From contig JAXMDC010000005.1 of NCBI GenBank assembly GCA_046349035.1, forward strand, positions 101,035 to 165,034: a stretch of 64,000 nucleotides of DNA, in the 5' to 3' direction. How positions within the stretch are numbered: the stretch's first letter is position 1; every line of letters starts with the position of its first letter. A program made the translations under genes and the position numbers. Positions 1-9,982 of this stretch are shown here, in pieces. The stretch comes from JAXMDC01 sp046349035 (GTDB taxonomy: Bacteria > Pseudomonadota > Alphaproteobacteria > Rhizobiales > Kaistiaceae). The notes under the pieces are model-generated. The model saw only the letters and a list, made by a program, of their open reading frames with translations, was not told the origin of the DNA and searched no databases.

Positions 1-2364
1 GCTAGTAGCGGTCGCGGTCAGCGTTGCCGAGGCCTTCATTGTTCCGCCTGCACGCGTGTCGGAGGCTCCGAATTGCGCCAGGAACATTGTGAAGTCGTCG
101 GTGGTGAGATCGAGCGATCCCGTCAGGCGCGGAGGCCATCCGCTCCGAGCGTCGACAACCCCGCTATAGCGAATATCCGAGCCCGGCAGTGTTGCGCGGA
201 GTTCGGCAGCGTAGCCCTCCGCAAGAGCGCCCGCCGCACGAAACCGAAGCTCGGCCGGTCCGCGCAGGCCAAGGATCGGTGCCAAACCGAATTGCGCCGC
301 TAGCGCATTGGGGTCCGTGCTGCCGGCGTCCAAAGCTACGCTCAGCCGGCTCGCCGGCGATGGTGGCCAGGTCGGCGCTTCCAGTGCGATCGAAGCGCCG
401 ATGGTCGAGGATCCGAGGTTTCCGCTGACCGACACTCCGACCGAGCCGTCATTGACCAGCCGCGAGGCCTGGATCGTCAAGTTAGCGGGCCCCAGAAACG
501 CGGACCGTGACTTCAGCCACCCCGTCAGCGGCCAGTCGGGCGCAAGGCTTTCGGCCAGGGCGGCCAGCGTTGCGAGGCTGTTTGCCGAGACCGTTGCGGT
601 CAGCCGCCCGCGCGGCGAAACCGCAGCGTTTGCAACATCGCCCGGCGAAACGACAATCCGCGCACCGGCCAGATCGTCGACCGAAGCCTTGCGCAGCGCT
701 AGGTCGCCCTTCTTGACGACACCCTCAAGCACTGCCCCGCTCGCCGACACCAACTCGCTTTCGATCCGCGCAACGGCCAGGCGAAAGTCGACGTTCGAGG
801 CGATTTCGGCCATCGGCAGGGCTGCCTCTCGGAGCATGTCGACGACCGCCTCGGCGCGCTCGACATCCAATCGGTCGATCGTCAGGTCGACAAGCGACGT
901 CGCGGCTTGGCCGCTCGCCAAACGCAGCCGGCCGGTGAACGTTGCTCCGTCCATGTGGGCCGCAAGATTGTCGAGGTGGATCGTATCGACCGCGATCTGA
1001 ACACTGCTGGCTAGATCGAAAGCAGCCAATCGCCGCGCAGGCCCGCTGTCGTCTCGGCCGCGCCACCAAGCCGCCAAAGCCGGCGGCCGGTCGCAAGCGA
1101 TGCGAATATCTCCATCGAAGCGAACGCCGTCGGCGAGCGCTAGCGTACCGACAGCGGCAAGCGTTGACCTCCCCGGCATGCCGGCCTCGAACCGCCGTAC
1201 CGTCCAGTTAGCTCCTTCAGTCTCCGCTTCGATTCTCAGCGCCTGGACCATGCCGCCGCCGACAACGATGCCAGGGATGTCGACGTTGAGCGATCCGGCA
1301 ACACCGCGCTGTGGCAGAGACGCCAAGAAACCTCGGAGGTGGGATAGGGTCTCCCCAACATTCGCAGGGCGCGTCGGCCCGTCGCCCAAGGCACGGTCGA
1401 GATCGATCTGGCGCGCCCGAACCGCGATGTCGAAGCGCGGCGTCGCTCCGAACGTGAACGCGGCGTCGCCATTGATGTCGTTGGCCTGTTCGGTCTGACG
1501 TTTGGGCAGCGTCAGCCAATTGGCAACCGCAAAGTCGGACAAGAGCAGCTGTCGCGTATCGAGCCTTATCCCACCCGCGCTGTGAAACGCCGCAGATGCC
1601 GCGGCTCTCTGGACACCTGATCCTGCCGGACCGAAGGCATAGCGGCCTATGAGTGCCGGCTCGCCATCACTGATGTGCAGCGTCCCCTCCACGGAGAGTG
1701 TGCCGGGCACCGGCCATCCGGTGGTCGGGGTCAGATCGAGCGCCAAACCGAGGTCGCCGTTGCCCTGGAGGCGCGCAGTGGAAACGCGGGCAGCGACCGT
1801 CGTGCCCCCGGCCACGAAGCTGCCCTCGCCGCGCCAAGGGCCGGCCAGGGAACGCGCCTCCAACCGGCCCACATTCACTTGCGTGAAGGTCAGCTCCGAC
1901 TGCGAACGCAGGTCGGACACCGACAAGGCACCGTCAACGATGCTCGTCGAGGCAAAGCTCACCTTGCCGGGGTCGATCGTCGCCAATGAGGGCAGCGCTG
2001 GCGCCACAATCTTCCCAGCACGATCGATGGTTAGGCGCAACCGCGGCCGCTCCAGGACCGCATCGACAACATGAACCTCGCCGGACAAAAGGCCGCTCAG
2101 TTCCACATTCAACGCGAGCCGCTCGACCGTCAGCGCCGGCGCACCGAGCGGGCCGATCTCAACGTCGTTAAGGGTGAGCGAAGGCACCGGCAGCAGCCTT
2201 GCATCTGCCGCGCCTTTCACGCGCACGTCGAGGCCCAGCATCCGGCTCGCCTCCGCCTCGATGCCCGACCGGTAAACGTTCCAGTCGATGAACAGCGGGG
2301 CTGCGAGCGCCGTACCGAGTGCAATGACGATCAAACTGCCGACGACGATGTAGAGTTTGTGCAA
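1..2364 (-). CDS. AsmA family protein (3' end outside window)
   Basis: AsmA-family inner-membrane-anchored envelope protein; members of this family are linked to outer-membrane lipid or protein homeostasis. The reading frame stays open for 788 codons and leaves the window at position 1. I chose the TTG start at 2364 because GAGGAGG lies 4 nt upstream and the protein then begins with a single N-terminal membrane segment (about residues 4-20, LYIVVGSLIVIALGTALAA) followed by the typical AsmA phrase PLFIDWNVYRSGIEAEASR. After that come repeated beta-rich segments of the type VPSLTLNDVEIGPLG. It is divergent from uvrD across 245 bp. The family call is good; the specific role is unknown. Confidence 0.85.
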   Translation of the reverse strand, partial: MHKLYIVVGSLIVIALGTALAAPLFIDWNVYRSGIEAEASRMLGLDVRVKGAADARLLPVPSLTLNDVEIGPLGAPALTVERLALNVELSGLLSGEVHVVDAVLERPRLRLTIDRAGKIVAPALPSLATIDPGKVSFASTSIVDGALSVSDLRSQSELTFTQVNVGRLEARSLAGPWRGEGSFVAGGTTVAARVSTARLQGNGDLGLALDLTPTTGWPVPGTLSVEGTLHISDGEPALIGRYAFGPAGSGVQRAAASAAFHSAGGIRLDTRQLLLSDFAVANWLTLPKRQTEQANDINGDAAFTFGATPRFDIAVRARQIDLDRALGDGPTRPANVGETLSHLRGFLASLPQRGVAGSLNVDIPGIVVGGGMVQALRIEAETEGANWTVRRFEAGMPGRSTLAAVGTLALADGVRFDGDIRIACDRPPALAAWWRGRDDSGPARRLAAFDLASSVQIAVDTIHLDNLAAHMDGATFTGRLRLASGQAATSLVDLTIDRLDVERAEAVVDMLREAALPMAEIASNVDFRLAVARIESELVSASGAVLEGVVKKGDLALRKASVDDLAGARIVVSPGDVANAAVSPRGRLTATVSANSLATLAALAESLAPDWPLTGWLKSRSAFLGPANLTIQASRLVNDGSVGVSVSGNLGSSTIGASIALEAPTWPPSPASRLSVALDAGSTDPNALAAQFGLAPILGLRGPAELRFRAAGALAEGYAAELRATLPGSDIRYSGVVDARSGWPPRLTGSLDLTTDDFTMFLAQFGASDTRAGGTMKASATLTATATS

Positions 2365-2609
2365 GTCACCTCCTCGCACAGCCACCGCCTGCGGCGGTCC
2401 GCCAAGCCACGGCGCGTGGCACCAGTGGAACTAACCTACCAAAGGCGGCGCGTGGTACCAAAGCCGCCGGTCGCTTTCCCCGCGTTTCCACCGTCGCACC
2501 AGCGGCGTTTCGACCTCCTCCCGGCTCACCCGTTGCTATAGTGTTCCCCTGAGTCAGAATCGCACCTATCTGAGATGATCTGACGCCCTAGACCACATGG
2601 CGCCGACGC

Positions 2610-4973
2610 ATGACCGATCCCGAAAACAACATCGAATTCGGTGGCCCGCAGCCCGGCGGTATTGCTGCGCGAGCGCTGGGAGGCGTTGCAAGCACGGACT
2701 ATCTCGGTGGTCTCAATCCCGAGCAGCGACACGCCGTCGAGACGACCGAAGGGCCGCTTCTTGTTCTCGCCGGCGCCGGGACTGGCAAGACCCGGGTTTT
2801 GACCACCCGCATCGCCCACATCCTCGCCACCGGTCGCGCCCGACCCTGGGAGGTGCTTGCCGTTACCTTCACCAACAAGGCCGCGCGCGAGATGCGCGAG
2901 CGCATCGGCGCGCTCATCGGCGGGTCGGTCGAAGGCATGCAATGGCTGGGAACATTCCACGCCATCGGCGTCAAGATCCTGCGCCGCCATGCCGAACTGG
3001 TCGGCCTCAAGTCCGGTTTCACCATCCTCGACACTGACGATCAGCTGCGGCTGATGAAGCAGTTGATCCAGGCCGAGGGCATCGACGAGAAGCGCTGGCC
3101 AGCCCGCCAGCTTGCCGGGATGATCGACCACTGGAAGAATCGCGGACTTTCGCCGCGCGATCTTCCGCCCGGCGAAGGCCTGGGCTTCGCCGGCGGCAAG
3201 GGCGCCAAGCTGTACGCCGACTATCAGGACAGACTGAAAGTCCTGAACGCGGTCGACTTCGGGGACCTGCTGCTCGAGTGCCTTCGCCTCTTCCGCGATC
3301 ACCCCGACGTCCTGAAGGAGTATCACCAGCGCTTCCGCTACATGCTGGTCGACGAATACCAGGACACCAGCGTCGCGCAGTACATGTGGCTCCGCCTGCT
3401 GGCGCAGGGACGCCGCAACGTCTGCTGTGTCGGCGATGACGACCAGTCGATCTACGGTTGGCGCGGGGCCGAGGTCGACAACATCCTCCGCTTTGAAAAG
3501 GACTTCCCCGGCGCCAAGGTCATCCGCCTGGAGCGGAACTATCGTTCGACCAGTCCCATTCTCGCCGCCGCCTCGCATTTGATCGCGCACAACGAGGGTC
3601 GTCTCGGCAAGACGCTGTTCACCGAGCGCAGCGACCCGGACGCCGAAAAAGTTCGCGTCGCCTCCGCCTGGGATTCCGAAGAGGAAGCGCGCGCCATCGG
3701 CGAGGAAATCGAGAGCCAGCAGAGGCGCGGCCATGCGCTGAACGACATGGCGATCCTTGTTCGCGCCTCCTTCCAGATGCGCTCGTTTGAGGATCGCTTC
3801 GTGCAGCTCGGCCTCGCCTACCGTGTGGTCGGCGGCCCGCGCTTCTACGAACGCCAAGAAATCCGCGACGCCCTTGCCTATCTCCGTGTCACCGTACAGC
3901 CCGCCGACGATCTCGCTTTCGAACGCATCGTCAATGTGCCGCGCCGCGGCATCGGCGACACAACGATTCGCTTGCTGCACGACTACGGCCGGGCAAAGCG
4001 CGTCCCGATGCTGCAGGCCGCTTCGGAACTGGTCGAGACCGAGGAGATCGCCTCGCGTACCCGCTCGGCGTTGCGGGAACTCCTGGCGTCTTTTGCGCGC
4101 TGGCAAGCTCAGATCGACCACCTCCCCCACACCGAATTGGCCGAGATGATCCTTGAAGAGTCCGGCTACACCGAGATGTGGCAGGCCGACCGCAGCGCCG
4201 ACGCGCCGGGGCGCCTTGAGAACCTCAAGGAACTGATCCGCTCGATGGAGGATTTCGACACCCTGACGGGCTTCCTAGAACACATTTCGCTCGTCATGGA
4301 CCGCGACCGCGACGGCGCGAGCGACGCCGTCAACATCATGACGCTCCATTCGGCCAAGGGCCTGGAGTTCGAGACCGTGTTCCTGCCGGGGTGGGAGGAA
4401 GGCCTTTTTCCCTCCCAGCGCACCCTCGACGAGAACGGACGCGCCGGCCTGGAAGAGGAGCGCCGCCTCGCTTATGTCGGCCTGACCCGCGCCAAGACGC
4501 GCGCCTTCATCTGGTTCGCCTCCAACCGCCGCACGCACGGCCTATGGCAGTCGGCCGTTCCCTCGCGCTTTCTCGACGAGTTGCCGGCCCGCGAAGTCGA
4601 GATCGTCGAACAGGCGTCGCGCTATGGCGGCTATGGCGTCGGCGGCGGCGGAACTTATGGCCAGAGCCGGTTCGACACCCGCGACCCGTTCGCTAACACG
4701 TACAGCACACCCGGCTGGCAGCGCGCTCAGAAGAACCACGGCGCGAGTGACTATGCGCGCCGCGGCGGCAAGTCCGGGCCACTCAGCATCGAGGGGGAAT
4801 TGGTGGCCAAAAGCGTCGTCGGCGGCGCTTCGCCCTTTACCTGTGGCGACCGCGTCTTCCACCAGAAATTCGGTCCCGGCGACGTGACCGCTATCGATGG
4901 CAACAAGCTGACCATCCAGTTCGACAAGGCGGGCGAGAAGCGCGTCCTCGACAGCTTCGTCGAGCGCCGCTAG
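2610..4973 (+). CDS. uvrD: UvrD/PcrA-type ATP-dependent DNA helicase
   Basis: Superfamily 1A 3'-5' DNA helicase used in nucleotide excision and mismatch repair and in removing proteins from DNA. The 787 residues carry the full motif set: Walker A GAGTGKT near residue 55-61, FTNKAAREM near 87, Walker B VDEYQDTS near 247-254, GDDDQSIYGWRGA near 275-287, LERNYRS, and the motif V/VI region MTLHSAKGLEFETVFLPGW plus EEERRLAYVGLTRA. A Gly/Tyr-rich linker (GGYGVGGGGTYG) precedes a C-terminal module (VFHQKFGPGDVTAI) like the PcrA/UvrD RNA-polymerase-interacting Tudor-like domain. prmA starts 5 bp after the stop, so the two are probably co-transcribed. Confidence 0.95.
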   Translation: MTDPENNIEFGGPQPGGIAARALGGVASTDYLGGLNPEQRHAVETTEGPLLVLAGAGTGKTRVLTTRIAHILATGRARPWEVLAVTFTNKAAREMRERIGALIGGSVEGMQWLGTFHAIGVKILRRHAELVGLKSGFTILDTDDQLRLMKQLIQAEGIDEKRWPARQLAGMIDHWKNRGLSPRDLPPGEGLGFAGGKGAKLYADYQDRLKVLNAVDFGDLLLECLRLFRDHPDVLKEYHQRFRYMLVDEYQDTSVAQYMWLRLLAQGRRNVCCVGDDDQSIYGWRGAEVDNILRFEKDFPGAKVIRLERNYRSTSPILAAASHLIAHNEGRLGKTLFTERSDPDAEKVRVASAWDSEEEARAIGEEIESQQRRGHALNDMAILVRASFQMRSFEDRFVQLGLAYRVVGGPRFYERQEIRDALAYLRVTVQPADDLAFERIVNVPRRGIGDTTIRLLHDYGRAKRVPMLQAASELVETEEIASRTRSALRELLASFARWQAQIDHLPHTELAEMILEESGYTEMWQADRSADAPGRLENLKELIRSMEDFDTLTGFLEHISLVMDRDRDGASDAVNIMTLHSAKGLEFETVFLPGWEEGLFPSQRTLDENGRAGLEEERRLAYVGLTRAKTRAFIWFASNRRTHGLWQSAVPSRFLDELPAREVEIVEQASRYGGYGVGGGGTYGQSRFDTRDPFANTYSTPGWQRAQKNHGASDYARRGGKSGPLSIEGELVAKSVVGGASPFTCGDRVFHQKFGPGDVTAIDGNKLTIQFDKAGEKRVLDSFVERR

Positions 4974-4978
4974 CCGCA

Positions 4979-5905
4979 ATGGCGATCTTCCTCGTCAAAG
5001 TGCCGACCGACGAGCGCGGCGCCGAGCGGCTCGCCAATGCCCTTGGCGAAGACGACGAGTTCGCCGCCAACGCACTTGATGCTGCCGAGATTTCACCTGG
5101 CAAGTGGGCGCTAAGCGTATTCTTTCCAGCAGCGCCGAGTGAGGCAACCCTCGATCGCCTCGGAGCTATCGCCCACACCGCCCTAGGCGAACTTACCTCC
5201 TCGCTTGCACTCGAACGCCTTCCCGACATCGACTGGGTTGCCAAGAGTCTTGCCGACCTGAAGCCGGTCCATGTCGGCCGCTTCTTCGTCCACGGCCAGC
5301 ATGATCGCCAACGCATCCCGGCCAACGCGATTGCCATTGAAATCGAGGCGAACCGCGCCTTCGGCACCGGCCATCACGGGACCACCGCCGGCTGCTTGGC
5401 GGCTCTTGGCACCCTCGCCGCCGCAAGCGCCTTCACTAATGTTCTCGATCTCGGCACCGGCACGGGCGTCCTTGCGATCGCGGCAGCCCGGCTCTGGCAT
5501 TGTCCGGTGCTGGCGAGCGACATCGATCCGACATCCGTTCGTCTCGCCGCCGAGAACATCCGCCAGAACTCCGTCGGCAGCCTGGCGACCGCCATCCCGG
5601 CCGCTGGGTTCCGCCACCCCGCGTTCAGAGCCCGGGCGCCGTTCGATTTGGTCGTCGCCAATATTCTCGCCGGCCCCCTGGTGGCTCTGGCTACAGATCT
5701 CGTTCGGCACCTTGCACCAGGCGGGTGCGTCGTGCTTTCCGGCCTCCTCCCCGCTCAGCGGCGCTTGATCGAGGCGACTTACACGAGCCGGGGTCTTCGT
5801 CTCGTCCGGCGCACGCTGCGCGACGGCTGGCTGACCATCGTCTTCGCCAAACGGCGCCGGCCGCAAGCGCCGCCGCGCGTTGCCGCCCTTCCCCGCTCGG
5901 TTTAG
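4979..5905 (+). CDS. prmA: ribosomal protein L11 methyltransferase
   Basis: SAM-dependent enzyme that methylates lysines and the N-terminus of ribosomal protein L11 in the cytoplasm. The 308 residues show the PrmA hallmark RAFGTGHHGTT (about 127-136), the SAM-binding motif DLGTGTGVLAIAA (about 157-169) and DLVVANILAGPL (about 223-234), the NxL motif expected for the transfer site. The N-terminal ~95 residues correspond to the variable L11-recognition domain. It sits between uvrD (5 bp upstream) and pepP (9 bp downstream), an arrangement consistent with one operon of unrelated housekeeping functions. Confidence 0.93.
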   Translation: MAIFLVKVPTDERGAERLANALGEDDEFAANALDAAEISPGKWALSVFFPAAPSEATLDRLGAIAHTALGELTSSLALERLPDIDWVAKSLADLKPVHVGRFFVHGQHDRQRIPANAIAIEIEANRAFGTGHHGTTAGCLAALGTLAAASAFTNVLDLGTGTGVLAIAAARLWHCPVLASDIDPTSVRLAAENIRQNSVGSLATAIPAAGFRHPAFRARAPFDLVVANILAGPLVALATDLVRHLAPGGCVVLSGLLPAQRRLIEATYTSRGLRLVRRTLRDGWLTIVFAKRRRPQAPPRVAALPRSV

Positions 5906-5914
5906 AACCGGCGC

Positions 5915-7747
5915 ATGTTTCAGACCTTCGAGGACAAGTCTTCGCCCGGCGACGGGGCCGGACGAGTGGCCGCACTTCGAGCCGAGATGCGGCGCCAGCG
6001 GCTGGACGGCTTCATCGTCCCACATGCCGACGAGCATCAGAGCGAGTACCTGCCGCCGTCGGCCGAGCGCTTGGCTTGGCTGACCGGCTTCACCGGCTCG
6101 GCAGGAATGGCGATCGTTCTTGCCCGGGAGGCCGCCGTGTTTGTCGACGGCCGGTACACTCTCCAGGTGGCAACTCAAGTCGATACAGCGGTCTTCACCC
6201 CGGTCGCTCTGGCGGAAACACCGCCGTCCAAGTGGCTGGGCGCCCACGCCGGCAAAGGCGAGCGCATCGGCTACGATTCTTGGCTGCTGACCGCAGCGCA
6301 GGTGAAGACCTTCAGCGAAGCTTGCCAAGCCGCCGGGGCGGAACTGGTCGCCGCCGATCCCAGCCCGCTCGACGGGGTCTGGTCCGATCGGCCACCGGCA
6401 CCCGTCGGCCAGGTCGTGCTCCACCCACTGGAGCTGGCGGGCGAGTCCGCCGCCGAGAAACTGAAGCGCATCCAGGCCGCTCTCGCCGACAAGAAGGCGG
6501 ACCTTGCCCTCATCACCCAGGCCGACTCGGTAGCCTGGACCTTCAACATCCGCGGATCCGACATCCCTCACAATCCAGTACCGCTTGCCTTTGCGCTGCT
6601 CTCGCGTGACCGCCGCCCGGATGTCTTTATCGACGGTCGGAAACTCTCCAACTCGGTCCGGAGCGCGCTCGCCGAACTTGCGGAAATCCGGCCGTTAGTT
6701 GAAATCGAGACCGCGCTGGTCGAAGCCGCAAAGGCAGGCGCCAGCGTCCTCCTCGACCCCAAGACGACCCCGGCCAAGCTAGACGCCGCGTTGCGCCGCG
6801 GTGAGGCAAAGCTGGTCGAGGGCGCTGACCCGACCGTTGCCCTGAAAGCCTGCAAGAACGCCGCCGAGATCGAAGGGGCGCGCCGCGCTCACCTGCGGGA
6901 CGGAATCGCCCTCACGCGGTTTCTCGCTTGGCTCGACCGTGAGGCGCCCGGCGGGCGGCTCGACGAGATCTCCGCCGTGGAAAGGCTGGAGGAGTTCCGA
7001 CGCGAGGTCGCCGACGCCGATGGAGTGCCGCTCGCCGACATCTCGTTCGACACGATTTCGGGCGCAGGCCCCAACGGGGCAATTGTCCACTACCGCGTTA
7101 CCCGCAACACCAAGCGCCGCCTGGAAATGGGCACGCTCTACCTCGTCGACTCCGGCGGGCAGTACCGCGACGGCACGACCGACGTCACCCGCACCGTAGC
7201 GCTCGGCACGCCGACACCGGACATGCGCGACCGCTTCACCCGCGTGCTGAAGGGCCATATCGCCCTTGCTTCGGCACGCTTCCCCGCCGGCACCGTCGGC
7301 GCCCAGCTCGACGCTTTCGCCCGCCAAGCCCTCTGGAATGCCGGTCTCGACTTCGATCACGGCACCGGGCACGGCGTCGGCTCGTTCCTCTCCGTTCATG
7401 AAGAAGCTGCGCGGATCTCAAAGAACGGCCACGTCCCACTGGCACCCGGGATGATTCTGTCGAACGAGCCGGGCTATTACCGTACCGGCGCCTACGGCAT
7501 CCGCATCGAAAACCTGGTCCTGGTCAAGCCGCCCGAGGCCATTGCCGGAGGAGAACGCCCGATGCTCGGCTTCGAGACACTCACTCTCGCGCCCATCGAT
7601 CGACGGCTGATCGACCCAAAGCTTTTGAGCCCGGGCGAGTTGGCGTGGCTCAATGAATACCATCACCGGGTTCGCTCGATGCTGGCGCCACGCCTCAGCG
7701 GCGATGATCTGGATTGGTTGATGGAGGCGACCGAGCCGATCGGCTAG
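5915..7747 (+). CDS. pepP: Xaa-Pro aminopeptidase (peptidase family M24B)
   Basis: Metallo-aminopeptidase that removes N-terminal residues preceding proline. At 610 residues it is the long three-domain form: two N-terminal creatinase-like domains (start about 22-150, then about 175-320) and a C-terminal pita-bread catalytic domain (about 325-540). Metal ligands are visible: the two Asp in LVDSGGQYRDGTTDVTRT, His in HGTGHGVG, Glu in SNEPGYY and Glu in IRIENL. The stop overlaps the end of the convergent ligA gene by 4 bp, leaving no room for a dedicated terminator between them. The short spacing after prmA supports co-transcription. Confidence 0.93.
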   Translation: MFQTFEDKSSPGDGAGRVAALRAEMRRQRLDGFIVPHADEHQSEYLPPSAERLAWLTGFTGSAGMAIVLAREAAVFVDGRYTLQVATQVDTAVFTPVALAETPPSKWLGAHAGKGERIGYDSWLLTAAQVKTFSEACQAAGAELVAADPSPLDGVWSDRPPAPVGQVVLHPLELAGESAAEKLKRIQAALADKKADLALITQADSVAWTFNIRGSDIPHNPVPLAFALLSRDRRPDVFIDGRKLSNSVRSALAELAEIRPLVEIETALVEAAKAGASVLLDPKTTPAKLDAALRRGEAKLVEGADPTVALKACKNAAEIEGARRAHLRDGIALTRFLAWLDREAPGGRLDEISAVERLEEFRREVADADGVPLADISFDTISGAGPNGAIVHYRVTRNTKRRLEMGTLYLVDSGGQYRDGTTDVTRTVALGTPTPDMRDRFTRVLKGHIALASARFPAGTVGAQLDAFARQALWNAGLDFDHGTGHGVGSFLSVHEEAARISKNGHVPLAPGMILSNEPGYYRTGAYGIRIENLVLVKPPEAIAGGERPMLGFETLTLAPIDRRLIDPKLLSPGELAWLNEYHHRVRSMLAPRLSGDDLDWLMEATEPIG

Positions 7748-9969
7748 CGCTCGCGCCCTGCGATCAGCTCGAGCCAGCCAGCCTCGTCTATGACCTTGAT
7801 GCCGAGTTCCGCGGCAGCGGCGAGTTTGGATCCTGCCCCCGGCCCCGCCACCACCAGGTCGGTCTTGCGCGACACCGAACCCGCCACCTTCGCCCCGAGC
7901 CGTTCGGCCGATGCCTTCGCTTCGTCGCGCGTCAACTTCTCCAGCGTGCCGGTGAAGACAACCGTCTTGCCGGCCACGGGCGAGGAGGAATCGCCTGAAG
8001 ATTCGATCGGCTGAGGCGTCACCTCGCGGAGAAGATCGCGGAGCGCCTCTTGATTGTGCGCTTCAGCGTGAAATTCGACCAAGGCATCGGCCAGCACGTC
8101 GCCGATCCCCGCGATTTCGGTGAGACGCTGCCGTGCCTCGCCCTCGGGGTCCGCCGCCGCCGCGGCCATTGCCGCTTCGAATGCCGCGAAGGTGCCATAG
8201 GCGCGGGCCAGCAGCTTGGCGTTGCTTTCGCCGATGTGGCGGATTCCGAGCGCGAAGATGAAGCGGTCGAGCGGCACACGGCGCCGCGCCTCGATTGCGT
8301 CGAGAAGATTGCCGACCGAGACCTCGCCATAGCCCTCGCGGCTCACCAGCGCTTCGCGATGAGCCCGCAAACGAAAGATATCGCCCGGTCGCCGAACCAG
8401 ACCGTCGGCGAAAAAAGCCTCGATCTGCTTCTCGCCAAGCCCTTCGATGTCGAGCGCATGGCGCGAGACGAAGTGCCGGAGGCGCTCCACCGCTTGCGCC
8501 GGACAAACTAGGCCGCCGGTGCAGCGGCGCACAACGTCGACCCGTCCGGTCTTGGCATTGGTTTCCCGGACGGCATGACTGCCGCAGGCCGGGCAAACCG
8601 TTGGAAAGTTGTAGGGCTTCGCGCTCGGCGCCCGCCGCCCAAGGTCGACATCGACGATCTGCGGGATGACGTCCCCCGCTCGTTCCACCGTAACGGTATC
8701 GCCGATACGGAGATCCCTGCCGCCGCGGATTGGTGAGCCGTCGGCACCGACGCCGCGGATGTAGTCCTCGTTGTGCAGTGAAGCGTTCTGAACGACAACT
8801 CCGCCGAGCGTTACCGGCTGCAACCGGGCGACCGGCGTCAGCGCCCCGGTGCGACCGACCTGGATCTCGATGTCCTTGAGCACGGTTTCCGCCTGTGCCG
8901 CCGGGAATTTGTGGGCAATCGCCCAGCGCGGGCTCCGCGAAACGAAGCCGAGCCGATCCTGCAGATCGAGCCGATCCACCTTGTAAACGACACCGTCGAT
9001 GTCATAGCCGAGCCCCGAGCGCTGCCGCGCGATGTCCGCGTAGTAGTCCAGCGCCTCGGCAGGCGAGTGGCAGACCCGCGTCAGCGGATTGACTGGAAAT
9101 CCCCAGCGCTCAAGGGCCGCCAGCATCCCGGACTGTGTCGTCGCCGGCAGGGGCGCGACTTCTCCCCAGCCATACGCGAAAAAATGCAGCGGGCGGCTGG
9201 CGGTCACTGCGGGATCGAGTTGGCGCAACGACCCGGCTGCGCCGTTGCGCGGGTTGGCGATGGTCCGCTGCCCGGCTGCCGCGAGCCGTCGATTGACCTC
9301 GGCGAATTCCGCATGGGTCATGTAGATCTCGCCGCGCACTTCCACGACCGGCGGCACCTTCCCGATAAGTCGAGCCGGGATGTCGCTGACCATGCGCGCA
9401 TTGGCCGTGACGTTCTCGCCCTCGAAACCGTCGCCGCGCGTCGCCGCGACGACGAGCTGCCCCTTCTCGTAGCGCAAGGAGCAGGAGAGCCCGTCGATCT
9501 TCGGTTCCGCACTCACAGCAAAGCCACCGTCGGCCAGTACTTCGTCGCGTTCCGTCTCGATGCGGCGCGCTTCCTCGGCGTTGTCGGCCTGCGCGATCTC
9601 CTCAGCGTATGACTTGCCGATCGCCCGCCTCACGCGTTCGAAGAATGCCGTCGCCTCCTCAGTAGCGAATGCATTGTCGAGGGAGAGCATCGGCACCCGG
9701 TGGCGGACGGCGGCAAACGTCTCGACCGGCCGGGCGCCGACCCGTTCGCTTGGCGAATCCGGCCGCTTCAACTCCGGGAATCGAGCCTCGATCGCAGCGT
9801 TCCGTGCTCGCAGCGCGTCGTACTCGGCATCGCTGATGACCGGTGCGTCCTCCCGGTAATAGCGGCGGTCGTGCTCGGCGATTTCTGCCGCCAGCCGAGC
9901 CAACTCGGTCTCGGCCTCGCCGGATGAAAGCGCCTCGACCGGCTTCGTATCGATTGCCTTCTTTGCCAT
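7744..9969 (-). CDS. ligA: NAD-dependent DNA ligase
   Basis: Seals nicks during replication and repair using NAD+. The 741-residue protein has the complete bacterial LigA layout: N-terminal Ia domain with HDRRYYREDAPVISDAEYDALR (about 33-54) for NMN recognition, adenylation motif PKIDG with the nucleophilic Lys near 157, an OB fold, a four-cysteine zinc finger (CPACG and CTGGLVC), helix-hairpin-helix repeats, and a C-terminal BRCT domain beginning GKTVVFTGTLEKLTRDEAK. It lies at the distal end of the dcw/lpxC/bamD/recN block, 13 bp after recN. The segment between the first motif and KxDG is long, an insertion I associate with alphaproteobacterial LigA. Confidence 0.96.
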   Translation of the reverse strand: MAKKAIDTKPVEALSSGEAETELARLAAEIAEHDRRYYREDAPVISDAEYDALRARNAAIEARFPELKRPDSPSERVGARPVETFAAVRHRVPMLSLDNAFATEEATAFFERVRRAIGKSYAEEIAQADNAEEARRIETERDEVLADGGFAVSAEPKIDGLSCSLRYEKGQLVVAATRGDGFEGENVTANARMVSDIPARLIGKVPPVVEVRGEIYMTHAEFAEVNRRLAAAGQRTIANPRNGAAGSLRQLDPAVTASRPLHFFAYGWGEVAPLPATTQSGMLAALERWGFPVNPLTRVCHSPAEALDYYADIARQRSGLGYDIDGVVYKVDRLDLQDRLGFVSRSPRWAIAHKFPAAQAETVLKDIEIQVGRTGALTPVARLQPVTLGGVVVQNASLHNEDYIRGVGADGSPIRGGRDLRIGDTVTVERAGDVIPQIVDVDLGRRAPSAKPYNFPTVCPACGSHAVRETNAKTGRVDVVRRCTGGLVCPAQAVERLRHFVSRHALDIEGLGEKQIEAFFADGLVRRPGDIFRLRAHREALVSREGYGEVSVGNLLDAIEARRRVPLDRFIFALGIRHIGESNAKLLARAYGTFAAFEAAMAAAAADPEGEARQRLTEIAGIGDVLADALVEFHAEAHNQEALRDLLREVTPQPIESSGDSSSPVAGKTVVFTGTLEKLTRDEAKASAERLGAKVAGSVSRKTDLVVAGPGAGSKLAAAAELGIKVIDEAGWLELIAGRER

Positions 9970-9982
9970 CGCGCGCCGCCGG

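Noticed and set aside
2526..4130. Long minus-strand open frame (534 codons) opposite uvrD
   Set aside because: It lies entirely antisense to a gene with a complete helicase motif set and encodes no recognisable domain; high-GC codon usage opens antisense frames.
5183..6571. 462-codon minus-strand frame across prmA and pepP
   Set aside because: It crosses two well-supported genes on the other strand and shows no domain, signal or conserved motif.
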